Positions 1-11,776 of a stretch of 64,000 bases of DNA are shown piece by piece (within the stretch, counting starts at the first letter, position 1; every line of letters starts with the position of its first letter). The translations under genes were made by a program, and so were the position numbers. This stretch comes from Lineolata rhizophorae. Its lineage: Eukaryota > Ascomycota > Dothideomycetes > Lineolatales > Lineolataceae. The notes below the pieces were generated by a model. That model was not told the DNA's origin. It worked only from the letters and a program-made list of their open reading frames with translations, and made no database searches. Location: positions 525,050 through 589,049 of the forward strand of contig MU001690.1 in NCBI GenBank assembly GCA_010093515.1, given 5' to 3'.

Positions 1-871
1 GTTATTGCCACTCTTCTACTTCTTCTTGCACCAATTCGTAAGTGTGGCGAGCATTGTTTTGACGAGACCTTTACCGAGTTACGTACCTGACATTATATCG
101 TAGTAATAAACGCCTTCGTGTACATGACCCTCGGAAGAATGATCTACTATTTCCTTCCAGAGCGAAGAATATGGCGATTCAAAGCCTCCTCACTGGCTAA
201 GACTTTTGTGTGGCTTGATATATCTGCTTTTGTTGTCCAAGGTGCTGGAGGCAACATGATGTCTGTTGAAGACTCTCCCAGTACCAACGACACTGGCCGC
301 AAAGTGTACATGATCGGTGTTGGCATCCAAGAGTTCTTCATCCTCATTTTTGTCACCATTGCAGCAAGATTTCATATCCGTATGAATGATCTGGAGAGGC
401 GTAGGCAAATGGTCAGGAATACGCCGTGGAAGTTCCTTAGCTGGACCCTCTACACCGTTCTAGTGCTTATCACGGTGAGTTATCCTAAGTCCTAGCACGA
501 CGTGTTAAAGTTCAATGGGCTCGACTAACCTAACATACCAATAGATGCGAATCTTATTCCGTTTAGTCGAGTTCTCCTCCGGGACCGACCTTACGAATGA
601 TCTGCTCAGAAACGAGTGGTATGTTCTCGGGTTGGACGCACTACCAATGTTGATTGCCGTCTTCCTCCTCAACCTTTTCCACCCTGGAAGATCGCTGGTT
701 GGACCAGGGAGCGAGTTCCCTCGCCTCTCTCGAAAAGAGAAGAAGGCTCTTAAGCAACAGAAAAGGGCTTCTAAAATTAGAGCTAAAGAAAGAAAGAAGA
801 CGACAAAGGCAGCGAAGAGGGCCGGAATATCGCTAGAGGATCACACTAGTCTCAGAGAATCTGCAAGTTGA
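1..871 (+). CDS. RTA1-family multi-pass membrane protein, 5' end missing
   Basis: This is the 3' part of a gene that begins before the window; about 244 residues are visible. Exons are 1–37, 104–474 and 545–871, with introns 38–103 (GTAAGT…TAG) and 475–544 (GTGAGT, branch CTAAC, …TAG). Joining them gives a hydrophobic helix ending LLLAPIL, then the RTA1-type motifs YMTLGRM, ERRIWRFKAS and VWLDISAFVVQGAGG. The C-terminus after residue ~190 is a highly basic cytosolic tail (KEKKALKQQKRASKIRAKERKK). RTA1-like proteins are fungal membrane proteins with about seven helices, tied to lipid export and to tolerance of sterol-biosynthesis inhibitors such as 7-aminocholesterol. The substrate cannot be read from the sequence. 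The family call is secure; the exact member is not. Confidence 0.88.
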
Positions 872-3527
872 AAAATATGCAACCCGTCGTGAGGTCTTTT
901 TTTTTTTTAGGACACTTACAAAGGTCTTTGGATGGTGTATACTTTCAAGGTTTGGCCAATCGCTGTACGAGCTCTTGAGTTGGTGGATTTTCGTGCCTTG
1001 TTCTGAGGAAACTGGAAGTTTCAGAGTGGACTGTACGTAATGTAAGAAGATAGACCAGCTTTCTTACCCCCAGCTTTTACGGAGAGCTGCAAAAGGAAAA
1101 AAAAGAAAGATGCCGAATAATTAGAACAATTGTGTAATGCTGCGGCTCGCGGGCTTCGCCACTGCTGCAGGATGAGCGTTCATGGAGTTGAGAGGCCGGA
1201 GGGGATCCAGATCAGTAGCACGCAGCAAGAATCGATGTAATTTTGATGACAGGGTGACACGAACAGGTCGGAACAACGCCGGCCGCTAATCTAAAAGTAA
1301 AACGCCGCCAATTGAGGGATCATCGGGGGAAGACCAACGTGAGTGCGTAACTGTATGAGGAGAAACTCGGACTTCGACATAGACGTTACAACGAGACTAC
1401 TTCTAATAGAAGCAGAGGCGCCAAGTGCAACCTGCTTGGCAAACTTCAATGCAACATCTTTGCCAAGCTGATGATACGGGCTCTTCCTGCAGAAGTGGAA
1501 AGAATTCTCGAAGAGCTACGTTAGCCGAGATGGTCTTCTAACGCCTTGGGTGGGTCCAGTTTCTTCGCTTCCCACGCGACCCCACTTTCCGTGGGTTTGG
1601 GCCCGGGAGCACATCACGAGATGGAGGAAGTGAATCCTTGTGTAGGCGCCCGTGATAGTGGCCTGAGTCAGTGTTGAGTAGCCGGCAAGGGCACGGAATG
1701 AACGAGGCCCTGATCCCCTCGGCAGTAGCCGCTGGAAGACTTCACGAATGGACGGACAGGATTGGTGGGGAGAGACGCCATGTCATGTCAGAAGCCTTTC
1801 CGTCTGGATCTGCAAGGGCCCGATATGCTTAAAAAATTGGCTCGGACCTCGTCTGATGCAGGGGTGACCACAGCCGCAGCAACTTAATCGGACTTTGGCT
1901 CGATTCTCCACATTAGATCGAGCCAATGGCGTCGCGAAAAACACTCTGTTCCTGATCTTGGCGGCGCTGTTCAGCTGGCAAGTGTCAAAAGTCGAGTTTG
2001 AATAGCGGCCGTGCGCTGTATCTGGTTGCGAGGAAAAGGCGATGCTTATGTTGGATTGCACAGCCTCGCCCGACGGGAGCCACAGTCCGCTAAGCTTCGC
2101 CAAAGTCCGAGCTAAAACTTGTTTGGGCCAATCACGCTAGCCGCGCAGCCACGGGAAAAAGAAGCATCAGCTTAAGGTTGTTTCACGCCCATCGGCTTGG
2201 GTTTTCAGCCTCAAAGTTCGGTGGGCGGGTGGGCCACAGCTGTTTCTGTCTCTCGTCTTCCCCGGCAGCCGGATCCGGCACTCCACCGGGAGGGCCGCCA
2301 ATGACTCGTCTTTCGCACATAGTTGCTTGCGCATCCGACAGCCGACCGGAGCGCGAGCAAAGCGGCCCGAAAGCGGAATGAAGTTCAAGAGGATGAATTA
2401 AAGGCCTCTGGAGAGTTAGCGGGATGCGCAGGTTCCGGTCCCGCTCGGCGAACGCTGTGTCGGAGATAGCTCCCCAAGTCTCTCAAGTCGAACTCGAGAC
2501 AATGGCGTCGTAGCGGCCGCCGGCGACGGCACCCCATGGTTCGGAGCGAAGTGGAGCGTAAACGGCGCTGACCGGGGGTGTGGCGCATGGCCCCAGGGGC
2601 CAGTGATTTCGGGTAGCCCTTTCCAGGGCGCCAATTGGCCACCCAAACCTCGGGAAGGGCGCCCGGGCAAACGGTGGCGGGCCTGGCGGGCCTTGGCCCC
2701 CGACGTCTCCGCTAGCGAGGCCGGGTTCTGCCCACGTCAACTCGTGGCCATCGCTCGGCATCAGCACCAGCCTCAAGGCGCTCGGCTCAGCCCTACTTGG
2801 CGGGCCCCGACTTCTTGTCGCTGTGTGGATTCGTCGATTTGGTGTCGTCACTCACCTTATCGTCATTAAGCTCAGCAAGCTTTCTGGGAGGATGTCGGCC
2901 ATCAGATGGGACCCCTTCCTCAGCTCCGGACGGAGCCTACGCGGCGGCTGCCCCATGGTCCTGCATATTCGGCCATCACTAGCTTGCGCCTCGCGATGCT
3001 GTTCCCAAAAGTCCGAGCTGACCAGGTCCAATAGGCCTTGGCGCCCTAGAAGAGCTGATTACTCTGGCGGCCATGGAGCTTTTCTGAAATGACGGAACGG
3101 TTACTCAAGTCTCCTACGATGGCCGGGACCAAACCTCACGAGTTAGGGACTTCAGACGCCATCGTCAGCCACACCTTGTCCGACCTAGTGGCTGCGGTCC
3201 TTGCGTTGCTGTTTCGCCGAATCATTTAGGATCTAAACGTTTTTCTACCTGGTAAGCGTGGAGTAGGACCCGAGGATCCAGACTAAACTCGGTGCCTGAG
3301 CTGCTGCCGCCCTCTCGCGAATTAGATCTGCAGATCGATGAGCTGGAAATACCGCTATCATTCAGTTTCTTTGGTGTAATATCACTCCACTCATTATGAA
3401 GACCGTATCATCAGCTTCAATGGCTCCAGTCGCGCAGAAGTAGGTCTACTTGGCTTCTCGCCACCGAAACATCTGTTCACATCATCCGTCTCTGATCGCC
3501 GCTATATAACCACCCCGATGTCTCTCC
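872..3527. other. Gene-free interval, 2.7 kb
   Basis: No supportable gene was seen on either strand. A T-rich stretch at about 896–909 lies just after the RTA1-like stop codon and belongs to its 3' region. From about 2170 to 3230 the DNA is GC-richer and carries several overlapping open frames of 60–120 codons on both strands. None of them has a recognisable motif or a consistent splice structure, so I treat them as chance. The last ~150 bases are the promoter of the next gene and include a TATATAA at 3503–3509. Confidence 0.6.
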
Positions 3528-4751
3528 ATGGCAGGGCCTCTGGAAGAACAGGATTCACCACCACCGCCACCACCGCCACAACAGTCTTCAGAGTCTCGTT
3601 CTAGGAGCGAGCCACGCTCGATTCCTCAATCTAGCCTTTTAACCGTTCCTTTCTCTCGCTTCCGCCGACCCCATCGTTTGCGTTCCGAGAGTCCAGTCTC
3701 TAGAAGGAATCAGTATCTTTCGCGTACACCGTTAGCTTCGAGCAGCCTTTCTATTACAGTTCCGCCTCCACGTCCTCAACGGCCGGAGCCAGAAACTCCT
3801 CGACAATCCGAACCTCAAAACTTTTTCAGTTTTCCATTTCCAATCCGAGCGCGGCCGCCGCCGATCCTTCTCAGTCCGAGGGAACTCCCGCACATGTCGG
3901 TTTATTCCACCTCGTCTGTCGATTCGGAGTACAGCAATCCGCCCGCCCGTCAGTACTCGCTTCCTACCTTCGACATCATGACGGACGGATCTCTCAACGA
4001 GGTATGGCATTCCCAGTTTTCCCTTTTACAGCATGGATTTGCCGCCACGGGAATAACTCTACATCATGGCAAGGCTGCTGACTATTATGGCCAGCATGAG
4101 AAGGAGCAACTCATCCACTCGCTCCGCACGCATAGGCTCAACACCTTGGTAGAGCTACGCCGCGTAGAGAAGATCTTTGCGAGGCTGGGATCTCAGGACC
4201 TATCCGAGCCCATGACCACAGCCTGTGCGCATTCCCTCACAAGCACGACGCTAGCCATTCAATCCTATGTACTGACTACTCCGATAGGGGCGTACTATGT
4301 CAATTCTCACACTCTTCTTACGGAGCTTAGGAGTCTAACGCGCAACTATCCTTTCAGGTATTGTTCTCTAGCTTCCCATTTGTTATCCTATCTAACCATC
4401 ATTTGAAATCAGTTCGGACTGCTTGGATGAGGCCAAGCGTCGTGTCTACACCGATCCGACGAGCAACAGAAGCTGGAACTTGTGCTGGCTTGTGCTCGTT
4501 AAAATGCAGAGCGAGTAAGTTTCGCTCCTCGGTACCCTCCACCATTGATTTGGTAATGCTCACCGCAAGGTTTTTGATGTAGTCGTCTCATACCATATTA
4601 CGCTCAACATCAGGCCTCGCAACCGTCCATGTGGGGAAACCGCATCCCTTCCGCCGAAGGCGTCGCGCAGTTGACAAATGCATTTGTCGGCGAATGGGAA
4701 GGAGCTGTCGATCAGTTGCTCAGGAACTGGGACGTTCCGCCTTCTCGTTGA
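3528..4751 (+). CDS. Hypothetical proline/serine-rich protein with conserved-looking C-terminal domain
   Basis: I do not recognise this protein. The model has exons 3528–4357, 4413–4514 and 4583–4751 (366 aa). Intron 1 is GTATTG…TCAG with branch CTAAC. Intron 2 is GTAAGT…TGTAG; the other AG downstream, at 4611–4612, would put the reading frame into an early stop. Residues 1–~120 are low-complexity (a run of seven prolines, then Ser/Arg/Pro). The rest is ordinary globular sequence with alternating helix-like segments (LVELRRVEKIFARLG, LDEAKRRVY, FVGEWEGAVDQLLRNWD). An upstream ATG at 3518 lies out of frame and overlaps the start, and a TATA-like element sits only 25 nt before the ATG. The true start could therefore be an internal Met, for example near residue 123. 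The coding call is good; the function is unknown. Confidence 0.65.
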
Positions 4752-6163
4752 AGGCAATAGTGGTTTGTTTCACTCTTTCAGTCTCCGGATAGACTAGCCT
4801 TGCCACACGCAGGTTACGGTGCATTGGTTATTCCCGCACTCATGTCGCTGCTTTCATGTTTGCATTGCTGTCGTTTCTGTTGCAATCTATTAACGCCAGA
4901 TAATCTTCATGGCTCTTTTTCCCTTTTAATTTCTCTTGTTTTTCGTATGGAATGTTTCATCCCTTCGAATTTACTCGTCTGGCACTAGCGTATATCCAAA
5001 AAAGTTACTTTTTGCTTTCCTATATTGTACAAACTCCTGCCATTCTTTGACCCGGTCTGTTTCCTAGAATATGTCCTGTTCAATGTAGCGTATCGCCTTT
5101 GCGGTGTCGTCTTGCGCTTGCCATCGTTGCTCTCTTACGCCTCAAGCTTCAATACCCCGCAGTAAGGGTTTAGTATTCCTTTGAGTTGTAATCCTTCAAT
5201 TGGCTTAAGAACTCTTTTCTTTTAGAACTGATGGTCATTGGAGCTGCGATATAATATCTCTGTGTATGCATCGTTTCTTTCTTCATATTCTATTCCATAA
5301 TGATAGGACGACTTTCTTGGGATTCGATGTGACCGGGTTATTCAAGGAAGCGTGAGACTCACACTACACGTTATTAGAATTTCATTTCTTAGACATTAAA
5401 AATGGAAAATGAAGGCAAAGAATGACGCACTTGCAGTGCACATTAACAATGACAAATATTGCGTTGCTACCCTGCTGTTGCAAGTTCGTGGCCGGAAATA
5501 AGGAGGGGAGGCAAAGTACCTTTTTACGCGGACTTACCTGCGACGATCAACTGCTATCCGCCGGTGTGCAAACCCGGCTTGTAAGTGCCCCGGAGTTATT
5601 TTAACTCCACCCCCGTTCTATCCCTGGACTCCAGTGAATACTAACCTTAGGCTTACATCTAGAACCTCATCTCCATCGGTAACCGGAATGCCTTACAGAA
5701 TACATGTCGGCAAATCAGGCTTTGAGCGAACTATCAGGTATTAGCAAACTGACTAAACAGCTAGGATTCAAGCGAAACACTCGTCTGCGGATCGGCTCAA
5801 GACAATGGAAACTTTTGCATTCAAATGAGCTTCTAATAAAAATAAGGGCGCGAAACCCTGATAATTGTGTAGCGATTGTGAAACCGGGGTTTACCGCAAT
5901 TGACTGTTTTGATCCAATTTTGCCGCAAGGAGATGCTCGTTGCACCCCTGCACGCTGAGATAAGGTGGCACGGACCGGGCTCGGCAAAAGCTATTCCCGG
6001 TCTGTTTTTGACAGGAAGGATCCGGCGAATCATCACTAGCGCTCGAAGCTACGTTGCACCTTTGGCCAAGCCGCAATTGAGGTTACCCTCCTCTTCGTAA
6101 TGGCGGTGCGAATATTTGTGACATAGGCCTCTACTCCTCCTTCTATTCCTGTTCTACTTAGCC
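4752..6163. other. Intergenic, 1.4 kb
   Basis: Both flanking genes are on the plus strand, so this holds the 3' region of the hypothetical gene and the GWT1 promoter. It is mildly AT-rich with T-rich patches at 4910–5060 and 5200–5290. Short open frames at 5422–5604 and 5704–5987 (both strands) have no recognisable content. No RNA gene was seen. Confidence 0.6.
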
Positions 6164-7824
6164 ATGGAAGATATTGCGGGCATGGAAGGCTTAGAAGGCC
6201 TGATCGCCGAGACTTACAAGGCTCGTAGGGAGGCCTTTGTGTCCAACCTCACTGGGACAACTGTGGAAGAAGTCAACCTGGTTACGCTTGTCGCAGCGGT
6301 ATATCCCGACCTCACAACACCACAGCCACTTCCTTGCCAAGCGTTTTTCGTCTGACCGTTCTAGAATAGGCAGCGATATGTCTCTGGTCAGCACTCCAGG
6401 CGCGTCAACGGTTTTTCACTCCTTACACAATTCTGGCCCTTGTAACCGACTTCCTCCTAAACTGCTGCGCCATTCTCCTTGCAACCACGCAATATTCCTC
6501 TGCGCCAGCGCTACTTAACACGCTCCTTTTTATACCGGCTCTTTTTCTCTACTTCAGCGAACCGACCCCAGCCGTAAGGAGAGCCAATGCGGCGAAGAAG
6601 ACCAAGGCCTCCAAGCTAGACAATGCAAACCCAAATTCTAGAAGCGTATCGTCAAAGCCAGATCCGCTTCCACTCAAGCCGTTCGTGACGACTTATCGTG
6701 GCAACATGATGGTCATCACGTGCACTTCAATTCTCGCGGTCGACTTCAACGTCTTCCCCCGACGCTTCGCCAAGGTCGAGACGTGGGGCACTTCGCTAAT
6801 GGACGTGGGCGTCGGCTCTTTTGTCTTCTCCGGCGGTCTTGTGTCAGCGAGGGCATTGCTTAAAGCTGGCATGCAGACCAAGGGGCCGCTTTTAAGCCGC
6901 ATGATTACCGCTTTGCGGCACTCCATCCCGCTCCTAGTTTTGGGCCTAGTGCGGCTTTATAGTGTAAAAGGTTTAGACTATGCGGAACACGTTTCTGAGT
7001 ATGGTGTTCACTGGAACTTCTTTTTTACGCTTGGGCTTCTCCCACCCTTTGTCGCACTTTTGCATTCGTTTCCCTTCTTCAAAGCCGGCCCTAAGTCACT
7101 CGCTGTGCTGGCAGTGGTGGTGGCAGTGGCGTACCAAACTGTTCTCGATAGCACGGAATTGGAAGCGTTCATCTTGACAGCGCCGCGGGAGGATCTGCTG
7201 TCCAAGAACCGCGAGGGCATATCCTCCTTTGTTGGGTATCTCGCAATTTTTCTTGCTGGGCAGGCGACGGGGATGTATGTTCTGCCCCGGGAACGATTGC
7301 CGCCATCACCGCCATCGTCTTCGGCAACCATCCTCGACAAATTGCGCCGTTGGTGCTGTACGACGCTCGCACGGCTGATCCTATGGGCTGGGATTTGGTC
7401 CGGGCTCTTCGTCATTACGACTGCAGACAGCGGACTCGCGATGCCTATTTCGCGCCGAATCGCAAATCTACCGTACTTCTTGTGGATCACAGCGTTCAAT
7501 TGCTGCCAGATTACATTATACGCCGTTGTTGAAGCCGTTTGGTTCCCGGGCATCTACGATCATGGCAACCGGCAGCAGAGCAATCGTGGAGAAAGCGAGC
7601 GCGAAAGAGGTCAAGAGGCGACAAGCAGATTGCTGCATGCTTTCAACCGCAATGGGTTGGCGATATTTCTAATTGCGAACTTGTTGACCGGACTGGTCAA
7701 TTTGACGTTGCCGACGCTGGATATGGGGCAAGGGCAGGCTATGGCTGTTCTTGTGGTTTATACAGCTATCCTAGCAGGACTGGCTTTGGGCCTGGATGCA
7801 TGGGATATGTCGATCAAATTTTAA
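6164..7824 (+). CDS. GWT1: GPI-anchor inositol acyltransferase (GWT1)
   Basis: GWT1/PIG-W acylates the inositol of glucosaminyl-phosphatidylinositol in the ER, an early step of GPI-anchor synthesis needed for mannoproteins to reach the cell wall. Exons are 6164–6298 and 6370–7824 (529 aa, near the usual size). The intron (6299–6369, GTATAT…ATAG) is supported because splicing joins NLVTLVAA to a hydrophobic stretch running through LWSALQARQRFFTPYT, the familiar N-terminal GWT1 order. Visible family features are EAFVSNLTGTTVEEVN at residues ~24–39, LPLKPFVTTYRGNMM, and DFNVFPRRFAKVETWGTSLMD, the signature segment of the family. About a dozen hydrophobic helices follow to the C-terminus. The start ATG sits in a good context (AGCCATGG). 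Confidence 0.95.
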
Positions 7825-8129
7825 AATATGTATATTAGATAGTTCACAATGTCATAGCGGTTAAAAAGGGCTTTGGCTCCTTTGCAGCTAAAGTAAATGT
7901 GGATTTGCTCGGGTTTGATTATTGGTCCCGTGACAGCGCGCCAAAACCGCGAAGTCGCGACTCGGACACGTCACTCGACCTCACCTCCGCCTACTTCCTA
8001 CGACCCGTCGTCGCCCCCCACCACCTCTTCTCCACTTGGTGCTCCACATGTACTAGCTTCTACTCTGCATTCAACAGGGCTGAAATAGCTCGCTTACACC
8101 AATCGTGATCGCGTCCCTCGTAATTCAAC
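7825..8129. promoter_or_regulatory. GWT1 3' end / SFR1 promoter, 305 bp
   Basis: A compact spacer between two genes on the same strand. It must carry the GWT1 polyadenylation region (AT-rich, 7825–7860) and the SFR1 promoter. No specific binding site stands out. Confidence 0.5.
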
Positions 8130-9216
8130 ATGTCCACACCTGCGGCGAAGCGGCGCCGACTCGAGGCCAGCGCCAACGTTCTCTCGCGCCCTTTCAAATC
8201 GCCTTTTCGGTCATCGATTAATCCCCCTCAAGGCTCGTCCGAATCGAACGCCACGACATTAGCAAACAATGCGTCGGCAAGCCAAAAAGAGACCAGCAGC
8301 GAAAAGGCCCTGTTGCGGGCCAAGACAAAATCCGACGTCAATCCCTACGTTGGATCTCCTGAAACGGAGCTTGGAGGCGATGGGAAGAAGCCCGGCGCCG
8401 AGCCGGTGCTTCGAGGTATGACCTGTGCCGGCACAGCGCAATCACCCATAACGCCGCGCGCAGCGCAGCCTTCCGCGTCACATCATCCCGCGCCATCATC
8501 TACAGCAACACCCACCGCTTCTACAATCGCACTCTCTACCAAGATCGCCGCTCTGCGCACCGAAGTCGACATGCTTACGCAGGCCATTGCCATCGTCTCA
8601 CCACGTGGTCGCGAGAGGGATGCCGAGCTCGAGCAGCTGCGCGTCAAGTGGCGCGATGTGAGCCGTGCGGCGGCGGAGGAGGTCTTCGCGGGGTGCAAAG
8701 AGAGGGTGATGAGGATGGGAGGGGTTGGGGCGTGGAGGGAGAGGGAGAAAAAGAAGGAGGAGAGGTGGAAAGACTGGGAGGAAGGTGAGGAGAGTGATGG
8801 TGATGACAGTGAGGACGAAGAAGACGATGAGGACGAGGAAGAGGAAGATGAACGAGAGGATGACAACAGGGAAGGGACGGGCAACTGCATAATGGATGCC
8901 GAAGCTCGTATGTGGGCGAGAGAGTTCAAGAGAGAAGCTAAGGAGGTAGCGCGAGAACAGAAACGTATGCTAAAGGCCGCAAAGGAAGAAGCTAGACGCG
9001 AGAAAGAACTTGAGCAAGAGCGGCTCAAGGTAGAACAGGATGCGTTGGAGGAGAAAGATGACGATGTAAGTTTGTCCTTAAAGCACGTCATTACTTGCGT
9101 GAACTTCTATTCTAACCTATAAATAGACGTTCACAATGGACATGATGCTTAAAACGCTCAACGTTGACCTCAAACTTATCGGGTGGGATCGAGAGTTACA
9201 GAGATGGGTGGATTAA
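8130..9216 (+). CDS. SFR1: Swi5-dependent recombination factor, SFR1/MEI5 family
   Basis: SFR1/MEI5 works with SWI5/SAE3 as a mediator that stabilises Rad51 and Dmc1 filaments in homologous recombination. Exons are 8130–9065 and 9127–9216 (341 aa); the 61-nt intron is GTAAGT…ATAG. The disordered N-terminus holds NLS-like AAKRRRLE and the FKSPFRSS motif typical of the family. A coiled coil begins at ~130 (TKIAALRTEVDMLTQAI). The diagnostic block follows: LRVKWRDVSRAAAEEVF and RMGGVGAWRERE. A very acidic run and a Lys/Glu-rich helix come next. The second exon adds TFTMDMMLKTLNVDLKLIGW, the conserved C-terminus, which confirms the splice. The acidic insert (~235–265) is longer than I would expect from a minimal family member. 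Confidence 0.9.
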
Positions 9217-10099
9217 GGCAATGGCAGCGTAGGAGAAGAAAATTTGCTTCTATAGAACAACCGCGTGGAGTTATGGCCGAAGGTAGTGCATAATTATTAT
9301 CATGAAGTGCTATTCATGAAGAATGGATGGACTAGTTGAAGGCTTAATCCAACAAGCGACGCGCGTGTGGTGAAAGATTCAAGACCATAGCCTTAGCTAA
9401 TTACTTTGCTTAACTCGCACTTGCACAAGCATAGTATGATTTGCCTAGTTCATTACCTGGGTCCCGGAGACGCATTTAGGAATTTGTGCAAGCAAGTCCA
9501 GGTCTCCCAGCAAATTTTGGGCCGGCGCTTATCCGGCAGAAACCAATATGCGTAGAAATGAACACCAAGACCCTTTTCTGACTCCGTGGAGCCGTTCTAA
9601 CAGAAACCGAGAAAGCAAAGGCAATTTGAAGACGGAGCTTAATATTATGGTTGAACCATAAGTCTGCCCCGTCAGACCACCGTAAACCCGGGCTTCAGAA
9701 AAGAGCTGCTTACTCCGATTTCATAACTCCTTATGAGACCTGGCGCCCGGAATGAAGCCGCCATGGAGCACCATGTCTCAGGCGCAGCTTGTAGACAAAC
9801 CTAAGAATAAGTCCTATAGTTACATTCGTATCTTCAGTCCGGAAATCTCGTTGGATAGGTGGGTCTTACCTTGACTTCGGAAAAGAATGAATGGACATCC
9901 GGACCTAATGAAGAAAAAGCCGAAAGCATTATTTTCGGTCCAGGCGCGGTAAGAACTCGTTAATCGAAGAACCGAATCCTAGAAGCTAAGGTTACAGGCA
10001 TGTTCTGACAACTTCGCAGCCAATGACCGTACTGGACGGGAGCCGCCTAAACTGTTCCACCCATTGGGTGTGCTCATAGGATGGACCCATAGGAGTAGC
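9217..10099. other. Convergent 3' interval, 0.9 kb
   Basis: Lies between the 3' ends of SFR1 (plus) and the SRA gene (minus). It is AT-leaning with no open frame of note. I see only presumed polyadenylation regions. Confidence 0.6.
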
Positions 10100-11776
10100 T
10101 TATTCGACCCGACGAGCAGAACGAAGCTTGTCGTACGCCGCGATCTCCTCATCGGTCGGCCTAGCCTCAACGCCCTCAAACCGAATCGGATCCTGTCCCG
10201 GGCAACGCTTCAGGCGGAAACGGTACGACTCCTTGGAGCGATCGACTGACTCGTAATCGACCATGTCATACAGACCATCGTATCTAAAGCCGCGCCTAGG
10301 GCGGTAACGGTTTGCGACCTTGAGGTGGGTAGCGCGAATGACGCGAATAGGTTTGCGCTCGTTGAAAGGTAGTTGTGCGGTCTCAAGCATGTGCTGTGTC
10401 GAATCGGTGGGTCCCTTCCCTTCGGTGGAGTCCGTTCCAGTGTACCAGATGTCATCCCCGTTGTCCTCGTCTTCGTAGTGGTTCCCGCCAGAGAGAATGA
10501 TGCTATATACGCCCTTGGAGCGTTCGCCGTAGATGCCACCTTGGGTGGCGCCGTGAAGACCATCGCGCACCATGCTAAGCTGTGTAGGGTACCAAGACCC
10601 ATTGACATGTCCATTATTGCCGTAGTGGTAGGCATAGCGGCGGCCCGGATAATCCTTTCGAATCCTATCAGTGGCGCGACTATCCTCGATCGTTCCATAT
10701 TTCTTAGTGGTTGAGCTAGCCACCGAAGTTCTCATGTCGATACCACGTAGGAGGTCGGTATCAAAGTCTTCCATGGCCCACTTGTGATAAAGCTCTTCCG
10801 CATCGGCACGGATATCCCAAGGAACATGGATGCCGGGAGCAGGTGAAATAAGCCGCTTAAGTCCTCCGTCGTTGTGCAGCATTCGAGCGCCCCTAATCTC
10901 TTTTGCGGTCGCTTCGGTGAACTTAAACTTGTGAACAAGCGAACGTACGTGGTTGAAGTCCACTTTGGGAGCCTTAAGAGCTTCTTGAAGCTGCTTGAAG
11001 TAGTTGACTGTCGCTGGCCTAAATTTCAAACCCTGAAACTTCAGTTTGCAATACCACTGGGGAGGGGACTCTTGCGACTCAGCAGGTCTATTTAGCGGAA
11101 CGTTCGACGCCTTCGGCGCCGTCGAGCGTCTGAACGAGGGCAACGAGCTGAGCACAGGTGGCTTGGCCGCTTCAACGTGATTAGAGCGCTGGGCCTTGGC
11201 CCTAGAGGCTGAAGCTGTGGTGTCAGCATCGTTACGAGCACGCTTAGATACTCGTTCATCAGAGTCGGTGAGCTGGCCGTCGGAAGGCGACGACGACATT
11301 GCTGTGTTATCATCATTCTCGGCATCCTTGAAGGCATCATCGACCACTTTCTTCCATTTCGCCTTGTCGCGCCGGTAGTCGCGCTCCAAGGCCGCGAACG
11401 TAGAAGAGTCAGCGGAAATGCTGGAGACTCCGGCCGGCAAAGTTTCTGGAATGTTGGGGTATTGGCGGACGCCGTTATCATCATACGACGCGTTCTCAAA
11501 CGCGTCATCTATGACTTGCTTCCATTTCGCCTTGCCGAGCTGGTACTCGCGTTCCAATTTCTCGCACTCTAAAGCTACGAGCGTACAAGGCTCCGCGGAA
11601 GCGCTGGAGGCTTCGGGCGGCAAGGTATCCAGAATCTTGGGGTATGGGCGGTCGCCGTTATCATCGTGCGGCGCATTGTCGAATGCGTCGTTGATGATCG
11701 TTGTCCATTTCGCCTTTTCACGCTGATACTCGTGCTCCATCTCCCATGCGTACTCTTTATCGATCCTAGGAGGCAT
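10100..11776 (-). CDS. SRA/YDG-domain protein with N-terminal tandem repeats
   Basis: This is an intronless 558-aa protein. Its C-terminal part (about 375–525) is an SRA/YDG domain, the fold UHRF1 and plant SUVH proteins use to flip out and read methylated cytosine. Visible marks are DGLHGATQGGIYGE, GVYSIILSGG, a YTGTDS loop, KPIRVIRATH and RYDGLYDMV, matching the UHRF1 order, including the YDG triplet. Residues 16–155 are two and a half copies of a ~60-aa unit (EYQ-x-x-KAKW-x-x-x-I-x-DAF … YP-x-I-x-x-TLP). A basic Ser/Arg-rich linker follows, then a helical region at ~240–345 with no recognised family. No RING, PHD, SET or Tudor domain is visible, so it may be a stand-alone reader. Nuclear location is inferred from KRARND at ~178. 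Confidence 0.88.
   Translation of the reverse strand: MPPRIDKEYAWEMEHEYQREKAKWTTIINDAFDNAPHDDNGDRPYPKILDTLPPEASSASAEPCTLVALECEKLEREYQLGKAKWKQVIDDAFENASYDDNGVRQYPNIPETLPAGVSSISADSSTFAALERDYRRDKAKWKKVVDDAFKDAENDDNTAMSSSPSDGQLTDSDERVSKRARNDADTTASASRAKAQRSNHVEAAKPPVLSSLPSFRRSTAPKASNVPLNRPAESQESPPQWYCKLKFQGLKFRPATVNYFKQLQEALKAPKVDFNHVRSLVHKFKFTEATAKEIRGARMLHNDGGLKRLISPAPGIHVPWDIRADAEELYHKWAMEDFDTDLLRGIDMRTSVASSTTKKYGTIEDSRATDRIRKDYPGRRYAYHYGNNGHVNGSWYPTQLSMVRDGLHGATQGGIYGERSKGVYSIILSGGNHYEDEDNGDDIWYTGTDSTEGKGPTDSTQHMLETAQLPFNERKPIRVIRATHLKVANRYRPRRGFRYDGLYDMVDYESVDRSKESYRFRLKRCPGQDPIRFEGVEARPTDEEIAAYDKLRSARRVE
11312..11731 (-). repeat. In-frame tandem repeat coding for a 60-aa module (2.5 copies)
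   Basis: Two full units and a truncated third encode residues ~16–75, 76–132 and 133–155 of the SRA protein. Each begins with a KAKW helix followed by DAF and DDN; the first two continue through a YP-x-I-x-x-TLP segment. The copies are diverged at the DNA level but still easy to align. Confidence 0.85.
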
